46,681 nt of DNA from Pseudoxanthomonas sp. (lineage in GTDB: Bacteria; Pseudomonadota; Gammaproteobacteria; Xanthomonadales; Xanthomonadaceae), in NCBI RefSeq assembly GCF_024710765.1, contig NZ_JANJUE010000178.1, positions 1 through 46,681 on the forward strand, written 5' to 3'. Both the position numbers and the translations under genes were made by a program. The notes below the pieces were generated by a model. That model ran no database searches, had not been told where the DNA came from, and was given only the letters and a program-made list of their open reading frames with translations. Below are positions 1-7,812 of the stretch, piece after piece; position 1 is the stretch's first letter; each line of letters begins with the position of its first letter.

Positions 1-130
1 GGTAAACCCCCTCTGGGCGGCCCACTTGTTTGGGGGCGGTTGCCGGCTGGGGCTGGCGGCCCCTTCCTAAATTGCCGGGACTGGTTGCGCCCCCGGAGCG
101 ACGCGCCGGCCACGCCGCCAGGGGGGTGTT

Positions 131-165
131 TCTTTGGTTCCTTTCTTTGCACAAGCAAAGAAAGG
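131..165. repeat. Intergenic hairpin repeat (TTTCTTTGG type)
   Basis: A 10-bp perfect inverted repeat (CCTTTCTTTG at 140-149, CAAAGAAAGG at 156-165) follows TTTCTTTGG. Motifs of this kind recur between genes in xanthomonads and other high-GC proteobacteria, so a dispersed repeat is likely. The rest of 1-311 shows no supported gene. It lies downstream of the haemoglobin gene, so the hairpin might also act as a terminator, but no clear T-run follows the stem. Confidence 0.5.
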
Positions 166-311
166 GACGCCTCGCGGCGAGCGCGCCATCGGTGGTAGCC
201 GATAACAACACCACGCGTTAGCGCCAGATAACTCCGGCTACCCGGCAAACAGGCCCAAAGGGAGGAAGCAAACTCAAAACCGTAAAAGCGGAAGTGGCTT
301 TGAGGAGACGC

Positions 312-725
312 TCAAGTCCCCGTCCACCCCATCGGCAACACCTGCTGATTCCGCATATGCAACGCCAGCGGCTCAATCCGTCCCCACAGGAACTCCCGCA
401 GTTCCGCATCGGCCACGGTTTCCTGCATGGCCTGGTGGAAGCACGCCAGCCAGCCGCTGGCTTCCTCCATCCCGATCGCGAACGGCAGGTGGCGGGCGCG
501 CAGCATCGGCGCGCCCCGGCGTTCGGTGAACAGGGGCGGGCCACCCAGCCAGCCGCTGAGGAACTCGAACAACTTCTGTTCGCTGTCCGTCAATTCGGAG
601 GGATGGATCGCGCGGACCGCCGCGGCTTCGGGCAGCGTATCCATCAGCTGGTACATCCGGCGGGTCAACCGGCGAACGCCCGCTTCGCCGCCGATGCGCT
701 GGTAGGGCGTCAGATCGTCTTGCAT
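312..725 (-). CDS. Group II truncated haemoglobin
   Basis: A 137-residue haem protein of the 2-over-2 globin family, which binds O2 or NO or helps in redox stress. The family pattern is clear: YQRIGGEAGVRRL near the N-terminus, GGPPLFTERRG at about 61-71, and RARHLPF carrying the likely proximal histidine His79. Trp114 sits at the usual G-helix site. The ATG at 725 is chosen over an in-frame TTG at 734. No ribosome binding site is evident, and the start lies inside the last codons of the upstream gene (16-bp overlap), so translational coupling is likely. The family call is secure; the physiological ligand is not known. Confidence 0.88.
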   Translation of the reverse strand: MQDDLTPYQRIGGEAGVRRLTRRMYQLMDTLPEAAAVRAIHPSELTDSEQKLFEFLSGWLGGPPLFTERRGAPMLRARHLPFAIGMEEASGWLACFHQAMQETVADAELREFLWGRIEPLALHMRNQQVLPMGWTGT

Positions 726-1648
726 TGGCGCCAACGTACCGGCTCCTGGCTGCCGGCGGGAGGATTGAGCTGCACGCGCACCGTGCGCAGGGCCGGATAC
801 AGTTCGACCTGCTGGCAGATGCGCGGCCAGACCTCGGTTTCATCGCCCTGGTAATCCACGACCAGGGTCAGGCGGGTCTGCCAGACTCCGCGGACCACGC
901 CGGGCGTGCCCGAAAGCGCGCGCGACACCGCCAGGCGCTGTTCCTGCATTTCCGCCTCGGTCGGTTCACGGTAGGCCACCACCTCGGTGGCGGCGGAAGC
1001 GGCGGCCGGCTTCTGCTGGGTGGAGGGGGCAAGGGGCGGCGAATCGCCCGTGCCCAGCCCGGAATTGGCCAGTGCCGTCGCCACCAGCGCGCCCAGGGTG
1101 ATGCTGGCCAGCCAGCCGATTGCGATGTGGCGTTTGGCGCGGGCGGAGGCCTGCCCGACGATCTGCTGGCGCAGGTCGGTTTCGACCAGGGGGGCGAGTT
1201 CGTCCCACAGGCGCGGGCCGTCCAGCACCTCGATATTGTGGCCCTGTGCGGCAACCCGGCCTTCCTGCTCGAGTTGCCCTTCGGTGGCGAGGATGCCGCC
1301 GGTCGCGTTGCCCATGCGGACGCTGGCGGCCAGTTCCTCCACCGGGGCGGCGCCGATGCGGTAGGCGGAGCCGTGCTTGCATGAGAGCAGCCAGCGCTGG
1401 CCGTCGCGGGTGAGCGGAAAGATGCCGCGCGGATCGCGGGTCTCGTCCGGCGCGGCGGCGACCATGGTCATGCCACGGCGTTCGAGCGCGGTCAGCACCA
1501 GCCGGGAGAACTCGCGCCAGCGCAAGCCGGACAGGGCGTGCAGGCCCGCGGCGATTTCGTTCTTGCGGCGGCGAACCCACCACAGATAGGCGCTGACGGC
1601 CACGCCGGTCAGCAGGGCAACGGCCAGTCCAGACAGCCAGAAGAGCAT
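710..1648 (-). CDS. Membrane-anchored protein with degenerate Mrr-type restriction endonuclease fold
   Basis: A 312-residue protein with one transmembrane helix at about 5-25, a cytoplasmic Mrr_cat-like domain at about 38-165, a second helix at about 175-195, a Pro/Ala linker, and a C-terminal domain at about 220-312 that should lie on the same side as the N-terminus. LSGLRWREFSRLVLTALERRG and LLSCKHG match the Mrr fold. The active site looks eroded: where the family has a Gly-Ile-Asp type motif this protein has GIF (Phe77), and the usual Gln before Cys-Lys is Ser89. Lys91 remains. DNA cleavage is therefore doubtful. It overlaps the haemoglobin gene downstream. Function unknown. Confidence 0.75.
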   Translation of the reverse strand: MLFWLSGLAVALLTGVAVSAYLWWVRRRKNEIAAGLHALSGLRWREFSRLVLTALERRGMTMVAAAPDETRDPRGIFPLTRDGQRWLLSCKHGSAYRIGAAPVEELAASVRMGNATGGILATEGQLEQEGRVAAQGHNIEVLDGPRLWDELAPLVETDLRQQIVGQASARAKRHIAIGWLASITLGALVATALANSGLGTGDSPPLAPSTQQKPAAASAATEVVAYREPTEAEMQEQRLAVSRALSGTPGVVRGVWQTRLTLVVDYQGDETEVWPRICQQVELYPALRTVRVQLNPPAGSQEPVRWRQCKTI

Positions 1649-1797
1649 GAGTACCGCGTAAAGGTTCCGAAGAGTCCGCGAATTCTAACCAAGCGGTCGG
1701 CAAATCGCTGTCAGGAAAATCTGTACAGCGTTGCGGAGCGAGCGGGAGGTGCGAAGCGGGCTGCTTCGAATCGCCATGCGGGCGACGGACACAAGAA

Positions 1798-1857
1798 GGC
1801 CCGCCAGTCCGAAGCCGTAAGGGGAGGGGAGCATACGTACTTGGGGACTGGCGGGCC
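1798..1857 (-). terminator. Long-stem hairpin downstream of the phasin gene
   Basis: A perfect 13-bp inverted repeat (1798-1810 and 1845-1857) encloses a 34-base loop. Read on the minus strand, the stem ends in GGCGGGCC followed by TTCTTGTG, which suits termination of the phasin transcript ending at 1937. The loop is unusually long and holds a CCCCTCCCC tract. The remainder of 1649-1936 has no gene that I can support. Confidence 0.5.
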
Positions 1858-1936
1858 CGGGACTGATTGTTGCGCGATCCATGTTGCCTTGCAACAAGAA
1901 ATTCGACCGGATTGCGGTTGCACCGGCGGGGTGCAT

Positions 1937-2536
1937 TCAGTCGCTGTTTTTCTTCACCGCGCGCTTCGTCGTGGTGCGCTTGCCACTGCTGGCGGCGCGT
2001 TTGGCGGGCGCCTTCTTCGCGCTGGTTTTCTTCACGGCGGCTTTCTTCACGGCGGGGGCGGACTTCGTGCGCGCCGGTTTGCGCGCGGAAGGCATTCCGC
2101 CCAGGCGGCGCAGCTCGGCGTTGAGCGCGTCAACACGATCAAGCAAGGCGCCGAGATCCTCGCGGCTGGGTACTTCCAGGCGGCGCAGCGCGCGCTGCAC
2201 GCGATCCTCGAACACCTTTTCCAGCCGATCCCAGGTATCCGACGCGCGTTCGCGGGCCTGGCCCACGGTCGTTTCGACCGCATCGCGCACCGCATCCACG
2301 CGGCCACCGGCCAGCTTGCGGGTGGTCTGCTCCAGCGACAGGCCCTCCTTGACCAGGGTTTCGAACAGTTTGCTGCCTTCGGCCTGGGCGCGACCGAACG
2401 CGCCGACGCCGGCCAGCCAGACCTGCTGCGCGGACTCGCTGAGGTTCTTCGAAAGGCGTTGTGCCTGTGCCTGCAGGTTGTCCTGCTGGGCGGACGAGGG
2501 GGACTTCTTGCGGGCGGACTTCTTCAGGGTGGCCAT
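1937..2536 (-). CDS. Phasin-family (PHA granule-associated) protein
   Basis: A 199-residue protein. The N-terminal half (about 20-125) is a helical phasin-type region containing VWLAGVGAFGRAQAEG and a long amphipathic helix rich in Glu and Arg. A predicted coiled coil follows at about 128-150. The C-terminal tail (about 155-199) is a Lys/Ala/Pro repeat of the histone H1-like kind found in PhaF-type proteins, which tether polyester granules to the nucleoid. The ATG at 2536 (MATLKKSARKK) is preferred over an upstream in-frame ATG at 2599, because the family begins with this lysine-rich segment. No PHA synthase lies in the window, so the link to polyester granules is by family only. Confidence 0.85.
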   Translation of the reverse strand: MATLKKSARKKSPSSAQQDNLQAQAQRLSKNLSESAQQVWLAGVGAFGRAQAEGSKLFETLVKEGLSLEQTTRKLAGGRVDAVRDAVETTVGQARERASDTWDRLEKVFEDRVQRALRRLEVPSREDLGALLDRVDALNAELRRLGGMPSARKPARTKSAPAVKKAAVKKTSAKKAPAKRAASSGKRTTTKRAVKKNSD

Positions 2537-2615
2537 GGGATTCCGTCGATGGAGGGATGGGACGACGGCCAGAATCGGCCGCCGGTCTAGAGTTTTCACA
2601 CCAGCGCGCGGCGAC

Positions 2616-3857
2616 TCAGGCGCGTGCGGCGCGATGCGCGGCGATCCATTGATCCACGTCGTCCAGCGCCCGCCGCAGCCGCGCCGTGGCGTCGGTCATG
2701 CGCGGCGTGATCTCCAGGCCATCCAGGATGGAGCGCTGCGGGTCGTCGATGATGTCGCGGCGCAGGCGGATGCCGTGCGCGGCCAGCATCGGTGCCAGCA
2801 CCGGCGCGCGCCGGCGCAGATCGGCCAGGGTGTTGCGGTAGGCCAGTTGGCAGACCCGGTGGCGCGAGGAAAAACTGAACAGATTGGTGAAGAACAGCTC
2901 GCTGTCGCTGGCGTTGGGCTCGAACACCAGCTGATCGATGTCCGGATATCGCAGCGGATACTTTTCCAGGCCAATCTGCATGCGCGATTGCAGCAGGGTG
3001 CGCAGGGTCTGCGAGAGCACCGCCGGCAGGCCGCCGCTGGCCAGTCCGACCTGTTCGGCCTCATCGGCCCGTGGCGCCGCGCGGGTGGCGTCGAACGGCA
3101 CCAGCGGGTTGATGCCGATCATCAGGTCGATATCGCGATCCAGCACGGTGGATGCGTGCATGGTCCGGCGCAGGGCGCCGTCGAGGAAATGCCGGCCACG
3201 GATTTCCACCGGCGGATACAGGCCGGGCAGGGCGGCGCTGGCCTGCACCGCCTGCGAAATCGGCACATCGTCCCAGCCGCGCTCGCCGAACCGGACCGCT
3301 TCGCCGGTATCCAGGTCCACCGCCACCACGAACAGATCCGCACCCAGGGTGCGGAAATCGTTGCTGCGGCCACGCCGGCTGAACACGTCGCGGAGGAAAT
3401 CCTCCACGCCGGCGTTGTCGAACAGGCCGGTGGGGACCAGCCCGCCGAACCGCAGGATCAGGTCCGACCAGCGCACCGCCTTGCCGGGATTGCGCAGCAG
3501 CCGCTGCGCCCACTGCGCATACAGGCCGGGCAGGCTGGCCAGCCGGCGCAGGTATTCGTTGACGTTGGGACGCAGGAAGGTCTCGGGCCGGAATTCGGCG
3601 TCGTCGCTGGTGCCGGTGATGAAGATCCGGCAGATCTCCGCGGTGCTCATCCGGTTGGCCAGGCCGGCGGCGAGGAACGCGCCGGAACTGACGCCGACGT
3701 AGCAATCCAGCCGGGTCAGGTCCAGCCCGTCCAGGGCCTCGTCCATCGCGCGCAGCGCGCCCAGTTCGTACATGCCGCCGATGGGCCCGCCTCCGGCGAT
3801 GGCCAGGCCGATCCGGCCGCCATCGCCGCGCTTCCGGGCACTGTGGATGGAGAGCAT
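2616..3857 (-). CDS. Patatin-like phospholipase
   Basis: A 413-residue acyl hydrolase of the patatin family. The oxyanion loop is AGGGPIGG (about 21-28), the nucleophile elbow is GVSSG with Ser57, and the catalytic Asp226 lies in HFLDGA, completing the Ser-Asp dyad. The region beyond about 300 holds a family-specific C-terminal extension (RLRRDIIDDPQ). No signal peptide is visible, so a cytoplasmic or membrane-surface role on phospholipids or storage lipid is likely. The start at 3857 is the only sensible ATG just before the conserved N-terminus. A much longer open frame runs upstream to 4724 but is the antisense shadow of the next gene. It is flanked by PHA-type genes. Confidence 0.9.
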   Translation of the reverse strand: MLSIHSARKRGDGGRIGLAIAGGGPIGGMYELGALRAMDEALDGLDLTRLDCYVGVSSGAFLAAGLANRMSTAEICRIFITGTSDDAEFRPETFLRPNVNEYLRRLASLPGLYAQWAQRLLRNPGKAVRWSDLILRFGGLVPTGLFDNAGVEDFLRDVFSRRGRSNDFRTLGADLFVVAVDLDTGEAVRFGERGWDDVPISQAVQASAALPGLYPPVEIRGRHFLDGALRRTMHASTVLDRDIDLMIGINPLVPFDATRAAPRADEAEQVGLASGGLPAVLSQTLRTLLQSRMQIGLEKYPLRYPDIDQLVFEPNASDSELFFTNLFSFSSRHRVCQLAYRNTLADLRRRAPVLAPMLAAHGIRLRRDIIDDPQRSILDGLEITPRMTDATARLRRALDDVDQWIAAHRAARA

Positions 3858-3944
3858 GCGGTTCCCGCACAGGAAGATGCGGCGAGTGTAGCCGACCGGC
3901 GGGGCCGCTTGCGGCCGGCGCGACGGGCCCGGATCATCCCTTGC

Positions 3945-4655
3945 ATGGCCCGTCCTTCTTCCATCGGCGAGCGGCTCGGCCGCCGCCTGGCCTGCCACCA
4001 GGCCCTGCACGATCCCCGCGAGCCGCGCAACGGACTGGCCTGGCTGCCGGAACTGCGGCGCTGGCAGGCCGCGCGCCTGGAACGCAGCTTCGGCCATTTC
4101 CTGGCCGATCCGAAGCGCCGCGGCGCGGCCATGTTCTTCCTCACCGATGTCTACGGGGACCAGGATTTCAGTCGTCGCGACGCCAACGTCGCCAAGGTCG
4201 TCCCGATGATGCAGCGGCTGCTGCCCGCCGCGGTGTTGGAGACCGTGGCCGACGCCATCGAGCTGGGGGCGCTGACCCACGCCCTGGACCTGCGCATGGC
4301 CGAAGCGCTGGATTCCCTGGCGCCGCGCCGCAAGCGCCTGGATGAAGCGCTGTACGCGCGGGCGTACCGGCAGACCGGGCATCCGCGCTTGCGGGCAAGG
4401 CAGATCGACCTGATCGCGCAGCTGGGCGTGGGCCTGGCGCGGGCAGTGAAGATGCCCGGGGTGCTGACCCTGCTCAAACTTTCGCGCGGCCCGGCCAAGG
4501 CAACCGGCCTTGGCGAACTGCAGGGCTTCCTGGAACGCGGCTTCGCCGCGTTTTCGGCATTGGGCGACGGCAAGGCCTTCGTGCGCGACATCGAACAGGC
4601 CGAACGTGAAGTCTCGCGGCGGTTGTTCGCCGGTGACCCGGCGCCGTTCGATTAA
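3945..4655 (+). CDS. FFLEELY-motif-type conserved protein, unknown function
   Basis: A 236-residue soluble, largely helical protein. FFLTDVYGDQDFSRRD at about residues 64-79 matches the signature of the proteins named after the FFLEELY motif, with a changed core (FFLTDVY). The family is found in gammaproteobacteria and has no established function. The ATG at 3945 starts the protein as MARPSSIGERL. The open frame extends far upstream to 1881, but that part is the antisense shadow of the phasin and patatin genes. It diverges from the patatin gene across 87 bp. The family name is from memory and deserves a profile search. Confidence 0.75.
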   Translation: MARPSSIGERLGRRLACHQALHDPREPRNGLAWLPELRRWQAARLERSFGHFLADPKRRGAAMFFLTDVYGDQDFSRRDANVAKVVPMMQRLLPAAVLETVADAIELGALTHALDLRMAEALDSLAPRRKRLDEALYARAYRQTGHPRLRARQIDLIAQLGVGLARAVKMPGVLTLLKLSRGPAKATGLGELQGFLERGFAAFSALGDGKAFVRDIEQAEREVSRRLFAGDPAPFD

Positions 4656-4668
4656 TGCCGCTTGCTTC

Positions 4669-4760
4669 GCGGGAGCGACGCAATTCGCGGCCTTCGGCAG
4701 GGGAACCTGGGTCAAACGGCACAACGAAAAAAAGCGTCGCGACTTACGGCGCTCCTACAG
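4669..4760. repeat. Paired REP-like palindrome units
   Basis: Two inverted copies of a short unit flank a small spacer. The left copy is GGGAGCGACGCAATTCGCGG (4671-4690) and is degenerate. The right copy (4736-4760) is the reverse complement form, starting GTCGCGACTTACGG and ending GCTCCTACAG. Similar units occur at 8910-8946 and 11541-11614. The pair sits between convergent genes, a typical place for REP elements. No RAYT transposase is in the window. Confidence 0.7.
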
Positions 4761-4778
4761 GGGGACGAGGCCGTTGCC

Positions 4779-5054
4779 TCAGACGAACTTCTCGCCCAGC
4801 ACGCGGCGGATTTCCGATTCGATCGGTCCCTTCATCGCCGACAGCAGGAAACCCAGGTCCGCGGTGACCCGCAACTGGCTCGGCAGCAGCGCGATATGGC
4901 CGTCGACGCCGGAGCGGCGGAAGTTCATGGTGTCGCCGTCCCAGGCGTAGTCCATGTCGAAGCGCTCGGCCAGCTTGCGCGCCACGTCCTCGACCGCCTT
5001 CCTCGCCTGCGCCGGGGTCTTGCTGTGATCGTGGACGATGTCGATGGTGGCCAT
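4779..5054 (-). CDS. Polyhydroxyalkanoic acid system family protein
   Basis: A 91-residue protein of the small family annotated as PHA granule regulation or PHA system protein. The features seen are ATIDIVHDHSKTPAQARKAVE at the N-terminus and the C-terminal block GPIESEIRRVLGEKF. The ATG at 5054 has GGAGA at a good distance and is chosen over an upstream ATG at 5099. The fold resembles a small alpha/beta domain with no catalytic motif. Its presence near a phasin suggests a storage-granule or cell-envelope-lipid context, but xanthomonads carry this gene widely and its biochemical role is not established. Confidence 0.82.
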   Translation of the reverse strand: MATIDIVHDHSKTPAQARKAVEDVARKLAERFDMDYAWDGDTMNFRRSGVDGHIALLPSQLRVTADLGFLLSAMKGPIESEIRRVLGEKFV

Positions 5055-5164
5055 GGCGTTCTCTCCGGAAAGGCCGTCTATTCTCCGCAAGCCGTTCACA
5101 TTCGCAAGCCGGCCCTGCGGATCAGGCTGGATGTGGTGGCCCCGGCTGCGCTAGTCTGCCGCCG

Positions 5165-5965
5165 GTGGAAAACCTGCGACTTCATTTTTCAAACCGCGCG
5201 CAACCGGATCGCCCCCTGTCGATGGGCGTGCACCGGATCGTGCGCGAGGCTTCCGGTCACGTCGGCGTGGGCGATCAGCTGCAAGGCGCGCTGCTGGTGC
5301 GCATCTGCGTGGATCGCCGCGGCCTCTGGCTGCAGGTTCCGACCGGCATGCGCGGTGTGCACGTGAACGGACGCCCGATCCAGCGGATGGCGTTGCTGCG
5401 CGCCGGTGACAGCATCTATGTCGACGGCGTGGAGCTGCTGGTCCAGGCCGGGCACCTGCCGCCCGAGCGCGGTCCCGAACCCGTGCCGGCGCCGCCGGAT
5501 CCGCGCGTGATCCTGCGCGGCGTGGGCGGCAAGTACCACGGGCGCAGCATTCCGCTGCTGCGGCCGGTGCTGGTCGGACGCGCCCGCGAGGCGGCGATCC
5601 GGGTGGACGATCCGGTCTTCGCCGAGCGCCACGCGCAGCTGGAGATCCAGGGTGATCGGGTGTTGCTGCGGGATCTCGGTTCAGCCGACGGCAGCCTGGT
5701 GAACGGCGTGGCGGCGCGCGATGCGCTGCTGGTGGCCGGCGATCAGCTGGCCTTCGACGCGCAGCACCGGTTCGTGGTGGAAGTGCCCTGGACCCGCGCG
5801 GATGCACCGCTGGGCGAAGCGGGAGGCGAAGCCGCGCCGCCGGGTGGCACCGACACGCTCGAACCCCGGCGCGCGGGCACCGTGCGGCGCTGGCCCTGGT
5901 TGCTGCTGGCGGCTCTGCTGCTGGCGGCCGCGCTCAGCGCGCTGCTGCTGTTCGGTTCCGGCTGA
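5165..5965 (+). CDS. FHA domain-containing membrane protein
   Basis: A 266-residue protein that begins with GTG. Residues about 1-95 form a first FHA-like beta sandwich (HVNGRPIQR, LLRAGDSIYVDG). Residues about 112-208 form a clearer FHA domain with the GR...ERHAQL...LRDLGSADGSLVNG pattern that binds phosphothreonine peptides. A Pro/Gly linker leads to a single C-terminal helix at about 243-263, making it tail-anchored. No kinase or phosphatase lies beside it. The stop overlaps the end of msrQ by 32 bp tail to tail. Its partner is unknown. Confidence 0.83.
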   Translation: MENLRLHFSNRAQPDRPLSMGVHRIVREASGHVGVGDQLQGALLVRICVDRRGLWLQVPTGMRGVHVNGRPIQRMALLRAGDSIYVDGVELLVQAGHLPPERGPEPVPAPPDPRVILRGVGGKYHGRSIPLLRPVLVGRAREAAIRVDDPVFAERHAQLEIQGDRVLLRDLGSADGSLVNGVAARDALLVAGDQLAFDAQHRFVVEVPWTRADAPLGEAGGEAAPPGGTDTLEPRRAGTVRRWPWLLLAALLLAAALSALLLFGSG

Positions 5966-6560
5966 AGCGCCGCGCCAGCCGCCAGCCCAGCAGCACCGCC
6001 AGCACGGCGGCGTACAGCAACGGCTCGCGGATGTCCGATTTCACCAGCCACCAGAAGTGCAGCACGGCCAGCACGCCGACGGCGTAGATGGCCTTGTGCA
6101 GCTGGCCCCAGCGTCGGCCCAGCCGCCGGATCCAGCCCTGGGTGGACGTCACCGCCAGCGGGATCAGCAGCAGCCAGGCGGTGAATCCCACCGTGATGTA
6201 GGGACGCTTGGCGATTTCCTCGAAGATCTGCGTCCAGTAGCCCTGCAGGTCCAGCACCAGGTAGCTGGCCAGGTGCAGGCAGGCATAAAAGAACGCATAC
6301 AGCCCCAGCATGCGCCGGAACCGGATCAGCACCGCCTGCCCGGTCAGCTGGCGCAGGGGGGTGATCGCCAAGGTGATCATCAGCAGCCGCAACGCCCAAA
6401 GCCCGGTGCGATGTTCGACTTCCGCGACGGGATCCGCGCCGAGTGCGTCGCTGCCCGCATGCAGCACCGACCAGAACTGCCAGGCCAGGATCGCCAGCGG
6501 AGTCAGCGCCAGCGCGTGCACCAGCGCCTTGGCGGCCAGTAATGGCCGGGTCCGTTTCAT
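5934..6560 (-). CDS. msrQ: MsrQ, haem-binding membrane subunit of the MsrPQ system
   Basis: A 208-residue inner-membrane protein of the ferric-reductase-like family. It passes electrons from the quinone pool or a flavin reductase to periplasmic MsrP. About six hydrophobic helices are visible. Likely haem ligands are His96 (YACLHLASY), His155 (GQLHKAIYA) and His168 (VLHFWW). The signature LRQLTGQAVLIRFRRMLGL is conserved. The ATG at 6560 gives the standard length; 22 more codons are open upstream but not family-like. It lies 72 bp downstream of msrP on the same strand, so the two are probably cotranscribed. Confidence 0.94.
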   Translation of the reverse strand: MKRTRPLLAAKALVHALALTPLAILAWQFWSVLHAGSDALGADPVAEVEHRTGLWALRLLMITLAITPLRQLTGQAVLIRFRRMLGLYAFFYACLHLASYLVLDLQGYWTQIFEEIAKRPYITVGFTAWLLLIPLAVTSTQGWIRRLGRRWGQLHKAIYAVGVLAVLHFWWLVKSDIREPLLYAAVLAVLLGWRLARRFSRNRTAAAR

Positions 6561-6632
6561 GCCGCCGGATGGGCCGTGGGCGTTCCGTCCGTCGCGCGGC
6601 GTGCGCGCATCCTCGATGCCCCGCATATCAAT

Positions 6633-7601
6633 TCAATACCATTTCTTCAGATCCAGCCCCGTGTACATCGAGGCGACCTGTGGCCCATAACCGTTGAACA
6701 GACGGGTCGGAATGCGCTCGGCGAACACCCGGTTGGCGGTGCCGGCGATGCGCCGTTCGGTCTTCTGGCTCCAGCGCGGGTGGTCGACGGCGGGGTTCAC
6801 GTTGGAGAAGAAACCGTACTCGGACGGTTGCAGCTCATGCCAGGCGGTTTCCGGCATCTTCTCGACGAAGCGGATCGCCACGATCGACTTGATGCTCTTG
6901 AAGCCGTACTTCCACGGCACCACCAGCCGCAGCGGCGCGCCGTTCTGCTGCGGCAGGGGCTTGCCGTACAGGCCGGTCGCCAGCAGGGTCAGCGGGTGCA
7001 TCGCCTCGTCGATGCGCAAGCCCTCCTTGTAGGGCCATTCGATCGAGCGATAGCGGATGCCGGGCATCTGCACCGGGTCGGCCAGGGTGGTGAAGGCGAC
7101 GTAACGCGCCTTCGAGGTCGGGGCGAACTTCTTCAGCACCGCGCCCAGCGGCACGCCGAGCCACGGAATCACCATCGACCAGCCTTCCACGCAGCGCAGC
7201 CGATACACGCGCTCTTCCGGGGCCAGGCCCTTGATCAGATCCTCCAGCGCGAGCTTGCCCGGACGCTCGCACTCGCCGCCGACCACCACCGACCACGGCG
7301 AGGTGCGCAGGGTCTTGCGGGCGGTGGAGGGATCCGCCTTGCCGGTGCCGAACTCGTGGAAGTTGTTGTCGCTGGTGATGTCGTCGTAGCGGGTCAGCGG
7401 CTCGTCGGTGCGGAAGCCCGAACGGGCCTGCTCCGGGGTGATCGCGGCCCGGGGCGGGGCGGGTGGCTCGGCGTCGGCGCAGCCGGCCAGGGTGAGGGCG
7501 GGGCCGAGCGCGAGGGCCCGCAGCAGGTCGCGGCGCTGGCGGTAGACCGTCTCGTCGGTGATCTGCGAGGCGGGGACCCTGAGGGCATCCCGAAGGGACA
7601 T
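6633..7601 (-). CDS. msrP: MsrP, periplasmic molybdopterin methionine sulfoxide reductase catalytic subunit
   Basis: A 322-residue protein that repairs oxidised methionines in envelope proteins. The N-terminus has a twin-arginine signal ([13 protein letters not shown], Arg23-Arg24), so it is exported folded with its molybdenum cofactor. Cys137 in [11 protein letters not shown] is the likely molybdenum ligand, and the sulfite-oxidase fold follows ([25 protein letters not shown]). The ATG at 7601 has GGAG upstream; longer open sequence to 7952 is not part of the family. msrQ follows in the same direction. Confidence 0.95.
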   Translation of the reverse strand: MSLRDALRVPASQITDETVYRQRRDLLRALALGPALTLAGCADAEPPAPPRAAITPEQARSGFRTDEPLTRYDDITSDNNFHEFGTGKADPSTARKTLRTSPWSVVVGGECERPGKLALEDLIKGLAPEERVYRLRCVEGWSMVIPWLGVPLGAVLKKFAPTSKARYVAFTTLADPVQMPGIRYRSIEWPYKEGLRIDEAMHPLTLLATGLYGKPLPQQNGAPLRLVVPWKYGFKSIKSIVAIRFVEKMPETAWHELQPSEYGFFSNVNPAVDHPRWSQKTERRIAGTANRVFAERIPTRLFNGYGPQVASMYTGLDLKKWY

Positions 7602-7812
7602 GGGGGACTCCAAGCGGAAAACGTGGATACGCACAACAGAGGCGCGGATTGGCCAGAAGGTTTCGCCGGATCCGGCGCCGCCCGGCGGGTGGCAGCTTCC
7701 GTTTATACGCCGGACAGGCGTGGACGACACTGAAAGGCCAAGCGAGGCGGCAAAGGTTGCCCCTGCAACTGATGCACTGCGGCATACTACGGATTCCCCG
7801 TTCAGGTGCCCT

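Noticed and set aside
710-1648. Mrr-like gene as a restriction system
   Set aside because: No methyltransferase or specificity gene is present, the active site appears degenerate, and the protein has two membrane helices.
2616-3857. Patatin-like protein as an anti-phage effector
   Set aside because: No CD-NTase, Cap2/Cap3-like or other defence partner lies nearby. The neighbours point to lipid or granule functions.
1881-3944. Long upstream extension of the FFLEELY-type frame
   Set aside because: It crosses the phasin and patatin genes in antisense. The conserved protein begins at the ATG at 3945.
7740-7812. Possible serC promoter (TTGCCC at 7757, CATACT at 7783)
   Set aside because: The spacing is 20 bp and both boxes are weak, so it is not listed as a feature.
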